From Uranotaenia lowii (lineage: Eukaryota; Arthropoda; Insecta; Diptera; Culicidae), in assembly GCF_029784155.1 (NCBI RefSeq), contig NC_073692.1, positions 279,392,413 to 279,456,412 of the forward strand: 64,000 nucleotides of DNA, written 5' to 3'. Below are positions 46,113 through 59,284 of the stretch, one piece after another (the first letter of the stretch is position 1; each line of letters begins with the position of its first letter). Under the pieces are notes generated by a model, which saw nothing but the letters and a program-made list of their open reading frames with translations, did no database searches and had not been told where the DNA came from. Position numbers and translations under genes: made by a program.

Positions 46113-46785
46113 GAAGTCTAAAAAACTTCGTTTTGGATAAAAACGTATCGTATCTTATAAAGGGACTATAAATAGTGTTTATTTAGTTGGTTGTACTGAT
46201 CATAATTTATGCTTTCTTACCGAAAGAAGCCGTTTTCTTGTAAGTGATGACTCAGCTGGTCGTGTAAAGCTGTCTTTTGATCTGTTTTCTTAATAATTAA
46301 AGTTAAAACTAGTTTTTTAGATAAGGTGTCTTGTACCCACTTACTGCGTACAGATGTTTGCGGATAAAAATCCGTTTGTCTAGTGACTACTTCGTCAACA
46401 CACATACACAACAGCTGAGTTTTTATCAAAACAAACAAAGTGAAAAGTGAAAACTTTGTTAAAAGTTCGATGCTGTGGAATAAAAATCCCGAAACACTAA
46501 ATTAACGAAATTTTATCTGCAAACATCTGCATGCAGTAAGTCGATACACTACACCTTATTGACACAAAACTCGAATTAACTTAAATTATTTGGAAAACAG
46601 ATCAAAAGACAGCGAAACACGACCAGCCGAGTCGACATTTACAAGAAAACGGCATCTTTTCGGTAAGAAAACATAAATTATAATCATCAGAACCAACGGA
46701 ATAAACACTATTTTAAGTCCCTAAAGAAGATCCAATAAGGATCGAAACGTTGTAAACTTAAATCAAAACGTCGTTTTTGCTTAAA
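46113..46785. mobile_element. diverged inverted-repeat element, Penelope-like remnant
   Basis: Left (about 46113-46378) and right (about 46500-46785) are reverse complements at roughly 75-80% by eye. Shared words include GAAAACAGATCAAAAGACAG, ACACGACCAGC, ACAAGAAAACGGC, CGGTAAGAAA and AATAAACACTATTT. The spacer is about 120 bp. The right arm ends with a hammerhead-like fold (46712-46762), and the equivalent part of the left arm is deleted. The arrangement parallels the 37.9-kb Penelope remnant but the sequence differs and no endonuclease tail is recognised. Confidence 0.55.
46712..46762 (+). ncRNA. hammerhead-ribozyme-like fold
   Basis: Stem I TTTAAGT (46712-46718) pairs with ACTTAAA (46756-46762), 7 bp. 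Then CTAAAGAA stands where CUGAUGA is expected. Stem II GATCC (46729-46733) pairs with GGATC (46739-46743) over loop AATAA. GAAA follows (46744-46747), then CGTT and a GTA cleavage-type triplet. All helices and GAAA are in hammerhead order, but two of seven bases in the CUGAUGA box differ, so it is probably inactive. Confidence 0.5.
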
Positions 46786-47384
46786 ATGAAACTGCAACCG
46801 GAATAATAAAAATCACTCGTAAATACCATTTTCACGTTTTGGTTGCTGTTAAAATTATATTTATTTATTATGATACCATTACCCAAATGAAATATCATCA
46901 AAATGCAAAAAACACTGCAAATTGTTTTAGACATAACTTTGTCTGGAACTGATTCTTAGATTCCTCTTAAAACTGTACTAACACGTCTGTGGATCCTTAT
47001 CACTTATAAAACTACTATTTGGACATTAAACCTTCTTCTGTTGATTCTCAAAAACTGCGTAGCAATATTGAATCTCAAATTTCATAGTTTCAGAACGATT
47101 AGAATTTTTTTCTTATGTTCCGTTAAAATAGTTGAATATTTATTATTCTAAACTTTGCGCAAATTAATTTGCTTTGTTTTTCATCGAATGAATTAAATTT
47201 TGCAAATTTCAAAAAACAGAAATGAAAACTGCATTGTGAACAATATACTTTTAGCTATCTCTATCCAAATTTGAAAGCAAAAATACTCAATGTGAAATTA
47301 TCTACAGTGTTTTCAAAGTGATGCAATTTGATGTGGGATACCAAAAGTTAAAATTTTCAAATATTTTGAATGGAAGAAGCTTTA

Positions 47385-47455
47385 AAGAGTATGGACTATA
47401 GCCGTAGTAACGGGAGGGGCTTAGGGGGTAAGACCCCCCCTCCCGCCCTCCATGA
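47385..47455. repeat. G/C-rich palindromic dispersed motif
   Basis: GGACTATAGCCGTAGTAACG precedes a G-run and CTTAGGGGGTAAGACC, then a C-run and CTCCCG, so the G and C tracts can pair. A shorter relative, GGCCGTAGGAACGGGG with TTTTGGGAGTTAAACC, lies at 25219-25252. Probably a terminus or fragment of a common dispersed element. Confidence 0.5.
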
Positions 47456-48755
47456 GAATTTTACAATTATAAGAAAAATAGTCTTTTTTAAACGTAAAAT
47501 TCCTTATTCCAATTCAAATTTTGAAGATCGACCAGAATGATTCAAGAGTAACAATCGCGACTCATAACTTCGAAACCTTATCCCAGGTCGATAATACTAC
47601 TACAGTTTAAAAACAAATTTGATCTTGTTGATAGGAATTAAGTCCAGAATATCGGACGCCAATAAGCTAAGACTAAGCTTGCAAATCACCCAGATTTTGC
47701 CAGAATTTTTTCACTTTATTTGCAGAATCAAACTAAAATTTAAATTGAGTCATTAAATACATCAATCAATTTGAAATCAGAGTTAAAACTTAAAAAAAAA
47801 ATCCTTCATATTAATTTTGATAAAATTAAAATCAAAAAATTTAGACGCAAAATACATAAAATTAAGTAAATATTTTGATTAAATTTTATCAAAATTATTG
47901 TGAACGATTTTTCAACGCTTTAAATATGATTTAAAATTGACTGATGTATTTCGACAAACAAAAGTCAAGTGTTTTTATTCATGATTTTTATTAAATTATT
48001 TTTCTATTGGTTGATATTGGAGAAAATATCCCGTATTTGCACTCTCCAGATACTTGGGGGAAAAAATTGAAAAGCTATAGCTAGAATAATTCCGAATTTT
48101 GCGTTTCCAAATTTGTTTACATTCATTAAAATTCTATGTCTGTAATAAGAATTCGAAATCTGATTCCCGTTTATTGTTTGGATCATCATTGAGAAAAATC
48201 CTGATTTGAATCTCGATTTTACATTTCAAACTTTCATGTTCGAAACTCATCCTTTTGTTATATCAAAAGAAACAAAAATAGATTTCAACCCGTTTTTAAG
48301 ATTTGAAATTTTAACTTTTGCGAGTATAACCTGAAAAAAGCTTTATAATGGTGATCTAGAATTCAAATCTGGAATTGTTTCATCACTCGCAATTTTTCTT
48401 CAGATTCTTAAGTTGAATTTTGAATAAATAACTGAAAGAATTTACATTGAAGACCAACAATAAACAATTCCAATATGAGATTTCTGGTTGAGAATTTTGA
48501 TCCAAATCTCGCTTTTTGGATAATAATCAATTAGGCTGGAACAAATATCAATTTTTTCTTTTGTCACCCCCCTCCTTCGAAATTTCCAAAAAAAACGAAG
48601 GGGGAAATAAATAAAGTTTGAAGTATTTTATTTAAATTTTGAAAAAATGTTCAAATATTCGAAAGATTACAAGACCGAAAAGCAATGGTTGGAAGATGGA
48701 AGCTATTTCACCTTTTGTATTCTTAATTTTATGTAATTTTTCGATAAATAGTGAC

Positions 48756-48955
48756 TTTTGTAAATTATTTTTCGGCATATCGGTGAAATGTATATTCTTG
48801 GTGAAAGAATATCAGAAATGAAATTGATGAAGATGGATAGAAAAGTGAGAAGAAAATTTACAGATGTTGAAAAGAGCGAAAGAGCATTTTCATTTCTGAT
48901 ATTCTTTCTCCAAGAATATACATTTCACCGATATGCCGAAAAATAATTTACAAAA
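48756..48955. repeat. 200-bp hairpin with 70-bp arms
   Basis: 48756-48825 and 48886-48955 are reverse complements with only one or two mismatches (for example GGTGAAAG against GGAGAAAG), separated by 60 bp. The arms contain TTTTTCGGCATATCGGTGAA. It could be a small MITE or foldback; no target duplication is evident. Confidence 0.8.
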
Positions 48956-51900
48956 CTTAATTAACGGTGGTTAACTTATCTTAAAAAGATAAATTATGAC
49001 TTGATATATAGGTTTTGTGCAATGATATAGTATACAATTTGGTTGCATACAAGCTTTAGTGCAATGTTTTTCGCATTATTTTTAACTGTCCTTCCCGCCT
49101 CGCAATGTTCCAACTACGAGTGACAAAAGAAGGATTTAAAATTTGGGCCGGCCTTATTCAAAAATCAACTTCAAATTCAAAATTTAGATTTCGAACTCAG
49201 GCTCAGAAGGCATTACCCTAAAACGGGTTAACATTGATCACCGGGATAGCTTTGAACAACATGAATTTTTCCACATATTCATCGATAAGTAAGTCTAAAG
49301 TTTAAGTATCATAAAACATTGTTCAAAAACCTACGTGTTGAGTCTCACATTGGAAAAACTAGGTTTGTTTTTGAAAATTTCAAATGTAAGTAAAAATATT
49401 ATTTCAAAATCTTGAAATATCCATTTTTCGAAGGCTTGCAGAGGTAGAAGCAGCAGGTTGATTTTTGTAACAGTTCAACTTTTTTCTCTAGTGAATTTAT
49501 AGATTTGATGTAGTTTTGGTTGTACTTTTAAGTAAATTTTTTATATAAAAAAATGACGTTTTCCAAGAGTAAGCCAGTTTAGGACAAACGGCTATAAACC
49601 CTATCAAATGGTAAAGTTTGAAGGGAAAAATCAAAGGGGTATAGTGCGAGAACCTAGAAAATTTAATGAAGGCAAAAAAAATTTTTCTTTGTAGTAAAAA
49701 TTTTGTGAGTGATGATGAAAAATTTAGCCTCTTAATTTATGCAGCATTATTTTCCATCTTTCGATTTTAAATGTTGTATTTAGCATTTGTAAATATTATG
49801 AAGGTGTTTTGTATTTTTTATGGTTATGAAAACTCGATAAAACCGTAAAAATAGAGACTAATTAATGTTACTCAAAAGTATCAGACGAAATCGATTTTTA
49901 AAAAAAACTTAAAGTCGTCTTATAACTTTCTGCAGTCATGTTTTACGTTCAAAGTAGTCCAGTACTGGTGCTAAAAATGTGAAACATGCCACATTCCCCT
50001 TAAAAGATAAAAATCGAGAAATATTGAAAAAAGTGATCAATCTTGCCTCGTTTCACGATACTCAGATTCGGATCCAAAATTAAAAATTCAGTTTCAGCTC
50101 GAATTTTAGTTTTTAATCAAGATTAAAATATCAATGTGTGAATTTTATTAAGTTTTCAAATTACAGGCGATCGCTGAATTCAAAATGAAAATTTGATAAT
50201 CAGTCAGAGGCAGTTTGGAACACACATCAGAATAAAAGCACAAATATAAAATAAACTTTTGATTTGAGAGAAAACCAGGATTTATTTTTTTAAAGATTCA
50301 AATGAAAACATATTTTACTGGTTTTTGGTTTATCGTTAAGTATATTGCAGATAATTCGGAAACGAAGTTTGAAACTAAAATCTCTTATAAATCGAGTTTA
50401 CAAGAGTAGCAAACCTAATCTTTTACTTGTATTCCTTAATATTTGAAATTTTCATACAAAAGCCTCAAATGGTCATGCTTGTGGTTAAATGAACAAGCTT
50501 ACTACTTTCTTATTTGCAAAAGTATTAAAAAAATTTCTTCAAAATAAATTTTTTGAATCCATAATTGATTTTTTAAAACCTCTTGACAAAAAAGACAACT
50601 TCTGGAACTTATTTTCGATAGTTGAATATTAAAACAAATACTTTACCATTAATATAAAATAACTCAAACCTGAAAAATTATACAGAACCTTCAATTTTTT
50701 GAAACTATTCTTTATGTATGCATTGTAAGCAGTACCCAATTCTTAAACGTAAAATTTCTGCCCGAAAACTGGTTGACAAAAATTTTGTTTAAAAACTTGT
50801 TATTGGCGTCGCGCTTTTTTGATTCCTTTCTGTTCGAAGTGATAGTCAACGTTTAGTTTTCTTTAGCTATGGTCTGGTCAGTGTCACTGGATATCTTCAA
50901 CACATCTAAAAAACTTTTGTTTTACTTTTAAAAAATACCTAAAAACAATGCATATCATTCAGAAATTCACAGTTTTTTTTAATTAATAATAATTTAAAAA
51001 AAAACCTATAAAGAATATGTTTCCACAAAAAATATCAAAACACTAATATATCTGCCTATAAGTGAATTAAAACAAAAAAAAAGGGCTTTTGTTCATTCAA
51101 TATATCTATCAATCAATCAATCAAACATTATGTTGATATAAAAAAATTCTGAGCATAACGCTAAAATGAATCCCTCAAAGCAATCTCATCATAAGTAGAG
51201 GTGATGGAAAAAATGTTAAAAAACATTGGAACTCAGGTAAAAATAATTACTCATATTTTATAAGATGTAGTTAAGCAGGCCGGATCAGCAAGTAACTTTT
51301 ACTATTTAATAATAAATTTTTCTGAAATATTGAAAAAAACCACTTCACACACTAAGAATTTCTTTAGAGATCAAAACATTTAAAGCGAACAGCCCTCCAA
51401 GGGTTTGGCGCCAAAGTTTGAGCTGAACACAGTTGTTTTGTTCGAGTCAAATCAGAGCTGAAAGCAAATTCGTTCAGTGATTTTTTCTCTGCTCCGTGTC
51501 GTCAGTTGTATTTTGATTTTCCATGCTTTTCCGGAACTCTTTTTTTTTGTTTTGTTTTTGCAACTCGCTTTGCTCCCACACTAACGAGGCTTGTCGTCAT
51601 CACTTGGTGGCATGGTTCCAGTCTGGGGGATGAGCTGAAGTTTGTGTGGGGATACGTGGAAAGATTTAGGGGCGAGGTTCAGGCTGGGTTTAAAGTTTCA
51701 TTAACGTTGTTTTCCCGCCCTGGCGTCAGCAGTTGTTGAGAGCTTCTCCGGCATGTAAAAATAGTGAAAGCAGAAGAAAACGATCCTGGAGGCTTTTTTC
51801 CCTGGCGCTCTCCTTGGTTATTGTTGATGTTGTTTGTTGTTTCAAGTTTGCTCCGGTACAATGTTTTGAAATTGGGCTTGAAATTTTTAACAAAGTGTCA

Positions 51901-53815
51901 ACAGCAACTGTCAGCAAGTACACATTGATTTATTCTTTTCGGACCCTTGCTAGTAAATTTTGCTTTACAACAATTTTCCACCGTTGAAAGTATTATTAAA
52001 ATTTATTTCGAAGGAAATTGAAATGATGTCAAAAAGTTATGTAAGGAAACGATTGATTTTTTGCTAATGAAATATTCAAAAAGCTAAAAGTAGACAAACC
52101 TTCGATTCTAAATGGGCGAATTGAATGGACAAACAAAAGCCACAGATTCAACTGTCGATTTCCACTATACAAGTTGCCCCCAGGGGATTTAATATTTGCA
52201 CATACCCATTAATGAACGCGTGATTTATGGAATAGCATGTTCAATGAAAACAAAACAACAACCAAAAAAGACACTGGCAGGCACCTCAAAGAAAACAATT
52301 CATGTGTGTTGTAGGTACGGAATGCAAATTGAATGAACTGTGAGTGAGCGCGTGCTGAATGAAGAAAAAAAAACGCGACTCCACCGACTCAACACTTAAC
52401 AACAGATGGCCGCCAAGAAGTGACAATGAACTTGACTCTCGCTCGAAGAGGTTGTTGTTTGCCGATGATGGGGGGTAATTTATAATTGTTCGTAAATGTC
52501 AACGAAAACCGAGTGAAAAAAAAAACGGTGTAAATATTTGTCAATGATGATTGTTTCGTAATAAACTGCGTGGGCGAGCCTTTTCCAAGATTTATGAAAG
52601 CGTTTGTATTGACAGTCAATTACATCATGGGTTTTGGCTGGGGAATAACCTAAGACGAATTTTCAATAAAAAATTTAAAAGTCAGTTTGTTGAATTAATT
52701 AGATATGTGGTCAATTGTGTTTGATACTTAATTTCATATTAATAAAAGTTTTAGAATCGAAACAGGAAGTTTTGAATTCAAATTCAATATTTCATTCGCT
52801 CCTAAGCCGTGGGGTGTAGATGTGTGTTCCAAATTAGAACCAACCACTTGTGGCTGTCGCTCATTTTTAAGTCCCAGTGATGATGGGCGTCCAAAAATAC
52901 ACCAAATTTATGGACAGAAAAAGAGAAGCCGAAGTGTGAAGGTGGCAGGCAGCTTGCGTGATTTCTACTCTCGGAAGATGACTCGCGTTGCAGCATCCAT
53001 CAAATTCAAATATTCGAGGGGTGTTTAGTGTTGGCGGGTAGATGGAATGATCTTATGGCCCCGGGGAAGAGTACCTCTTATTATTGTGGTACAACTTAAA
53101 TTTTATTTTTTTTTTCTACGGAGCCAAGCGTCATCTTAGACCGATTGCCCAAGAGAGATGAACAGCCGTACACTTGGAATGACTTTTTATAATAATCATA
53201 ACGTTTCCTAGCCTAGAAGGTGTGCGGGGGCGTTCTGAGTTGATTCTCCGGTCGCATCTCTAATGTGGAGAGCAACACTTGAACATTTGTTTTGGAATAC
53301 ACGATGCCTGGGACTTTAAACTTGGCACCAGCCATGTTCCAATTTGTTTTCGAGACAGCCGTCCTGGTCGTTGTCGACGTGTTGCAACTATTCACTGCTT
53401 GCATATGACAACTTTGGGGCCGACGATCATTTTTCAAAATGGGATCTTCATCTCCGGAGAAGTCATCAGAGTTTGTAAATCTTGCCCAAAGCATGAAGTT
53501 TTCAATCTTAAAGTTAGTTTTTGTAAATAAGTGTAAAAGTTAAATTTTCAAGACAAAAATTAACAATAAAAAAATCAGTGAAACCATATGCGTGAATTTA
53601 AGATTTTTTGGGCCCAAAAAATAAATCACATTTTGTGAGATTCAAGCTACTATTTTTCCAAATATTTTTATTTCATTAAACTAACTATTAAGTTTTTTTT
53701 CTTGAATTTTCCAGTGAAATGGCAGCAATGGCAGCCATGATTAAACATTAATGAAAAAAACTTTGATGACTTAAACAAATTTACAACAGATTTTTGGTGA
53801 ATTTAGATGTTCCTT

Positions 53816-53945
53816 CTGATCCTAATCCTGATCCTTATCCTGATCCTAATCCTGATCCTGATCCTAATCGTGATCCTAATCCTGATCCTAATCCTGATCT
53901 TAAATCCTAATCCTGATCCTGAACCTAATCCTGACCCTTAATTAA
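53816..53945 (+). repeat. imperfect hexanucleotide tract (CCTAAT/CCTGAT)
   Basis: About 20 hexamers alternate between CCTAAT and CCTGAT with occasional CCTTAT, CGTGAT and CTTAAAT variants, and it ends abruptly at CCCTTAATT. Confidence 0.9.
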
Positions 53946-55026
53946 TTTTTCAAAGTTTTCAAATTTTTAAAAAATTTTAAATTTTGAAATTTTTAAAATT
54001 TTTGGAATATTAAAATTTTGAAAATTTTGGAAATTTTGGAAATTTTTGAAATTTTTGAAATTTTTGAAATTTTTGAAATTTTTGAAACTTTTGAAATTTT
54101 TGAAATGCTTGAAATTTTTTTAAATTTTTGCAATTTTTGAAATTTTTAAAATTTTTGATATCACTGAAATTTTTTTAAATATTCAAAATTTTTGAAATTT
54201 TTGAAAATTTTGAAAATTTTGTAATTTAAGACATTTTTTAAATTTTTGAAAATTTTTGTAATTTTTAAAATTTTTGAAATTTTTGAAATTTTTGAAATTT
54301 TTGAAATTTTTAAATTTTAAAATATTTCAAACTTTTCAAATTCAAAAAAAAAAAAATTTTGAAATTGAAATTCTTTGAAATATTTGTCACAATTGTCATT
54401 TTTGCCATTTTTAAAATTCTTGAAATTTTTAAAATTAGTGAAATTATTGAAACTTTTTAAAAAATTTTGAAATGAAAATTTTTTAAAAAATTTTCCATTT
54501 TTAAAACTTTTTAAAATTTATGAAATTTTGGAAATTTTTAAAATATTTTATACTTTTAAACTTTTTAAAATTTGTGAAAATTAAAGCTTATGATATTTTT
54601 GAAATTTTTTAAATTTCTGAAATTTAAGAAATTTTTGAAATTTTTAAAATTTTTGAAATTTTTAAAATTTTTAAAATTTTTGAAATTTTTGAAATTTTTA
54701 AAATTTTAGAAATTTTTGAAATTTTTGAAATTTTTAAAATTTTTGATATTTTTGATATTTTTGAAATTTTTGAAATTTTTAAAATTTTTGAAATTTTTGA
54801 AATTTTTAAAATTTTTGAAATTTTTGAAATTTTTGAAATTTTAAAATTTTTTGGAATTTTATAAAATTTTTGGAATTTTTGAAATTTTTGAAATTTTTGA
54901 AATTTCGAAATTTTTGAAATTTTTGAAAGTTTTGAAATTTTTGGAATTTTTAAAATTTTTCAAAATGTAAAATAAAAAAAAATTAAAAAATTTGAAATTT
55001 AAATTTTTGAAATTTTTTTAAATTTT
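53946..55026. repeat. decayed 9-bp tract (GAAATTTTT-type)
   Basis: Irregular repeats of GAAATTTTT with TAAATTTTT, GATATTTTT and indel variants run for about 1 kb and pass directly into the GTCATTTTT array. Same unit length and same ATTTTT half as the array, so the two are probably one lineage at different stages of decay. Confidence 0.85.
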
Positions 55027-56625
55027 TTGACATTTTTGACATTTTTGTCTTTTTTGTCATTTTTGTCATTTTTGTCATTTTTGTCATTTTTGTCTTTTTT
55101 GTCATTTTTGTCATTTTTGTCATTTTTGTCATTTTTGTCATTTTTGTCATTTTTGTCATTTTTGTCATTTTTGTCATTTTTGTCATTTTTGTCATTTTTG
55201 TCATTTTTGTCATTTTTGTCATTTTTGTCATTTTTGTCATTTTTGTCATTTTTGTCATTTTTGTCATTTTTGTCATTTTTGTCATTTTTGTCATTTTTGT
55301 CATTTTTGTCATTTTTGTCATTTTTGTCATTTTTGTCATTTTTGTCATTTTTGTCATTTTTGTCATTTTTGTCATTTTTGTCATTTTTGTCATTTTTGTC
55401 ATTTTTGTCATTTTTGTCATTTTTGTCATTTTTGTCATTTTTGTCATTTTTGTCATTTTTGTCATTTTTGTCATTTTTGTCATTTTTGTCATTTTTGTCA
55501 TTTTTGTCATTTTTGTCATTTTTGTCATTTTTGTCATTTTTGTCATTTTTGTCATTTTTGTCATTTTTGTCATTTTTGTCATTTTTGTCATTTTTGTCAT
55601 TTTTGTCATTTTTGTCATTTTTGTCATTTTTGTCATTTTTGTCATTTTTGTCATTTTTGTCATTTTTGTCATTTTTGTCATTTTTGTCATTTTTGTCATT
55701 TTTGTCATTTTTGTCATTTTTGTCATTTTTGTCATTTTTGTCATTTTTGTCATTTTTGTCATTTTTGTCATTTTTGTCATTTTTGTCATTTTTGTCATTT
55801 TTGTCATTTTTGTCATTTTTGTCATTTTTGTCATTTTTGTCATTTTTGTCATTTTTGTCATTTTTGTCATTTTTGTCATTTTTGTCATTTTTGTCATTTT
55901 TGTCATTTTTGTCATTTTTGTCATTTTTGTCATTTTTGTCATTTTTGTCATTTTTGTCATTTTTGTCATTTTTGTCATTTTTGTCATTTTTGTCATTTTT
56001 GTCATTTTTGTCATTTTTGTCATTTTTGTCATTTTTGTCATTTTTGTCATTTTTGTCATTTTTGTCATTTTTGTCATTTTTGTCATTTTTGTCATTTTTG
56101 TCATTTTTGTCATTTTTGTCATTTTTGTCATTTTTTTCATTTTTGTCATTTTTGTCATTTTTGTCATTTTTGTCATTTTTGTCATTTTTGTCATTTTGGT
56201 CGTTTTTGTTATTTTTGTCATTTTTGTCATTTTTGTCATTTTTGTCATTTTTGTCATTTTTGTCATTTTTGTCATTTTTGTCATTTTTGTCATTTTTGTC
56301 ATTTTTGTCATTTTTGACATTTTTGTCGTGTTTGACATTTTTGTTTTTTTTTTCATTTTCGACATTTTTGACATTTTTGACATTTTTGACATTTGACATT
56401 TTTGACATTTTTGAAATTTTTGACATTTTTGAAATTTTTGACATTTTTGACATTTTCGTCATTTTCGTCATTTTTGACATTTTTGACATTTTTGACATTT
56501 TTGATATTTTTGATATTTTTGTCATTTTTGACATTTTTAACATTTTTGATATTCTTGAAATTTTTGACATTGACATTGACATTTTTGACATTTTTGACAT
56601 ATTTGTCATTTTTTTTTTCATTTTT
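55027..56625 (+). repeat. 9-bp satellite array, GTCATTTTT orientation
   Basis: From about 55060 to 56180 the 9-mer GTCATTTTT repeats almost without change, giving well over 120 tandem units. The right edge (56310-56625) degrades into GACATTTTT, GAAATTTTT and GATATTTTT variants. Nine bases equal three codons, so every frame without a stop stays open. The apparent Phe-Leu-Ser, Val-Ile-Phe, Thr-Lys-Met and Asn-Asp-Lys repeat proteins on both strands are artefacts. Confidence 0.97.
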
Positions 56626-59284
56626 GGTGCTGCTCGCTTGCAGATTTTATAAGGTTTGTTTTCTTTTTTGCTTCTATAAATTGCAAAAAAAAAACCTTTT
56701 TATCCCATTTCTGTTTTTATCGGGAAATCCATTATTTCTCTTTAAAAAAAAACCTTAAAAATGGAATTGGTTAAGACAGAACTAAAAAAAACTCACTGTT
56801 AAAAAGATTTGTTTTTTTTTATTCGCATGTTTCCTGGCTATTTGTTTGAAAACCGATAAATATCCGGGAAAATTTGAGAAAATAAACCTAAATGCAACTT
56901 TTTGTGCTTGGGGTCTCTCAAGCAGCTAGTTTTTTTTTATTAGTTCCCCGAATAATGAATTTTCAATTTTAACATTGACCTTCATTGTACCAGTAATGCA
57001 TGAGTTTTTATTAATTTTTACAAATTTTTCGCTTGCGATCAATTCCAAAGCTTTTATGGCGAAAAATTCTTCTAGTACACTGTCTGATAATGGTCCTTTC
57101 AGAAACAAACATTGAAGTAGCACTCAGGAACAATTCATCAATAGATAAATTTTGAAAAGAGCTTTAAACAAACCGTAAAGCAGAAGAACAATTTAATCCA
57201 AGCAAAAACGAGATAAAAATGAATGGAAAACAAGAACGTGGCCATTTTTCCTTCTGTCTCCTGTCGAGAGTATAGACACACACACACACAACTTCCTTCC
57301 TTCCTCCGTCAGGTATTCATAGGTAATTCCCTTTAACGACTGCACTGGAGGTGGAAGTAATTAGTGCTCATTATAATTTAAGTACACCTCGTAAAAAACC
57401 GCGCCCCAAGAAGCGGGGGTGGTTCCTCCAAAGGCGATAAAGTAATGAAGAGGGAGAAAGAGAGAGAAAAAAAAACTCCCTCGCAGACTTGAAACGCGCG
57501 TAGGATTAGCGATCCTTGAAAGTTACGGGCTGGCTCGTTGTGGATCTACAATATGGTTGGTTGCGAAGTTCCGCAAAGCAGCCAAACAATTAGAAACAGT
57601 GTGCCATTATGGCGGAACTTGAATGGTCACTTCGGGTCGGCAAAATCTGCCGTGACGGTTTTCGGGGGTAGTTGGGCTCCCTCAATCTTATACAAAATAC
57701 CCGGTACTAGTAGCTACTAATAGAAATGAATGGTGGCTACGCTCCTTTTCCGGACTTATGAATACAGTTCTTGAGGATGGATAAGTTAGCAGAGCCCCGA
57801 CAACCAGTTGTTGGCAATTAATTTGAAAATGAACCTTTTTGCAAATGTGTAAATGTTATTGCCCTGGAAATTCCGGTCGTCGTCATTATGGAAATGAGGA
57901 TCAAAAGAAATGGTTATGTCCGTTTTTCCGTAGTTAGCAGTAAGCTCACTCTTCAGAGACCAACCAAAAGCCATCATCAGCTCAAGAACAGATGACTAGC
58001 GACAATGTTTCAATGGACATAAAACCGGCCGCTATACCTTGTCGAGATTTCTATTCAGGGACGAAAAAATTGCTCCACATCGAGCAATGCGCGGATGAAC
58101 GAAACGAAAAGTGAAAAGCTTTTGTCTCCGGGAAAAACAAACAAAATCAGGCCCTAGCCTCCTAGCCAGTAGTGAATGGACTCAATGCGAGGACCAGACC
58201 GAAAGCTGAGTGAAATACAATGTCTAACCAATTATCTGCCATACTCGCGTCGTCCCTGGCCGGAATGAAACGAGAGTCAGTCATCAACGTCATCCAGCTG
58301 TGTTTACTGTAACGATTATTTCGATTCTCTCCCCCGCAAAATCGGATTCCACCGAAAAGGGATGAATGAATGTGCTGCATTGTTCTCGGGGAGCTATTGA
58401 TTCGAGGAAAATCAAACAATGAATGCCCGCCTTCCGTCCGAACAGCTCGGCTTCGGATTGGTCCTGGGCCGAAGCTCGCCAATCTGGGTTGATTGTTTCA
58501 GAGCACTCCCTACTCGGTGACGGAACCATTGGAAAACCATTCAAGAAGAAAAAAACATAGGAAAAACGAGGTTCCTAGTTCAGTTCAATCGACGACGATG
58601 ACCACCCGGTAGTTTTCAGCTTTCGGCAAACTCCAGTTCTCACTTGGTTTTCGATGAAAGTTGGTCTAGCTAAAATTTTGTTTCTCATTGCTCCAAAACT
58701 ATTGAAATGGCTATGTCTGTTCGAGATGAAGAGTGAAACTAACACACTGGGAGAAACAAAACCTATTGATCTGTAGAACGATCCAAGTTTGTAAGAACAA
58801 CATTGCTCATAGATTAAATCGCTTTTCGGACTAATTGATTCAAAAACTCACTCAAAACCTAGCGATGGCTTTTTTCGATGCTACTTGAATTGCATGAAAT
58901 TATTTGTGAACTTCCAAATGATCTTAAGACTGCTGTTCAGAAAGAACCAACGCCATATTAAGAGAGCTGACAACTGTCTGTTTTTGAAAATTGAGAATGA
59001 AACTATGTTTTTCATCTATATCGATCTCTGTCAACTGACTGTCAACGCCGTTAGAACATGTTAAATGGAATAATGACGGTCGCCATAGAAATATGAACTA
59101 TATTCGATTCAAATTGGCATTTCCATTCTCAAATCGTTTTTGATCGGTTTTGATCTTCAACTTTACTTCTTCTGTTCAAGTGGTATTTCGAACATTTTAA
59201 AGACTTGAAGACTTGATGATTTAAAAAAAAATCTATTGATGAATCGAAGAATTTTTCGACTTATTCAATCCCATTTTTGAAAGC
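56626..59284. other. unique spacer between the two inverted satellites
   Basis: Mixed-composition DNA with a GC-balanced stretch at 57.2-58.7 kb and a short CA microsatellite at 57274-57290. Frames are at most about 106 codons with no recognised domain. A polypyrimidine-rich GCTGCTCGCTTGCAG at 56627-56641 resembles a splice acceptor, but no following exon is recognisable. Confidence 0.45.

Larger units (their letters stand above)
46786..53815. other. AT-rich DNA with a GC-balanced stretch at 51.4-53.5 kb
   Basis: No supported gene. The 51.4-53.5 kb stretch has mixed composition and frames up to 93 codons without recognised motifs. Repeat fragments and palindromes within this interval are listed separately. 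Confidence 0.4.

Noticed and set aside
53816..53945. Telomere-like repeat
   Set aside because: The unit is CCTAAT/CCTGAT, not the insect telomeric CCTAA, and it is short, imperfect and internal.
56600..56641. Strong splice-acceptor-like polypyrimidine tract ending GCTTGCAG after the satellite
   Set aside because: The pyrimidine tract is part of the T-rich satellite edge, and no plausible exon follows.
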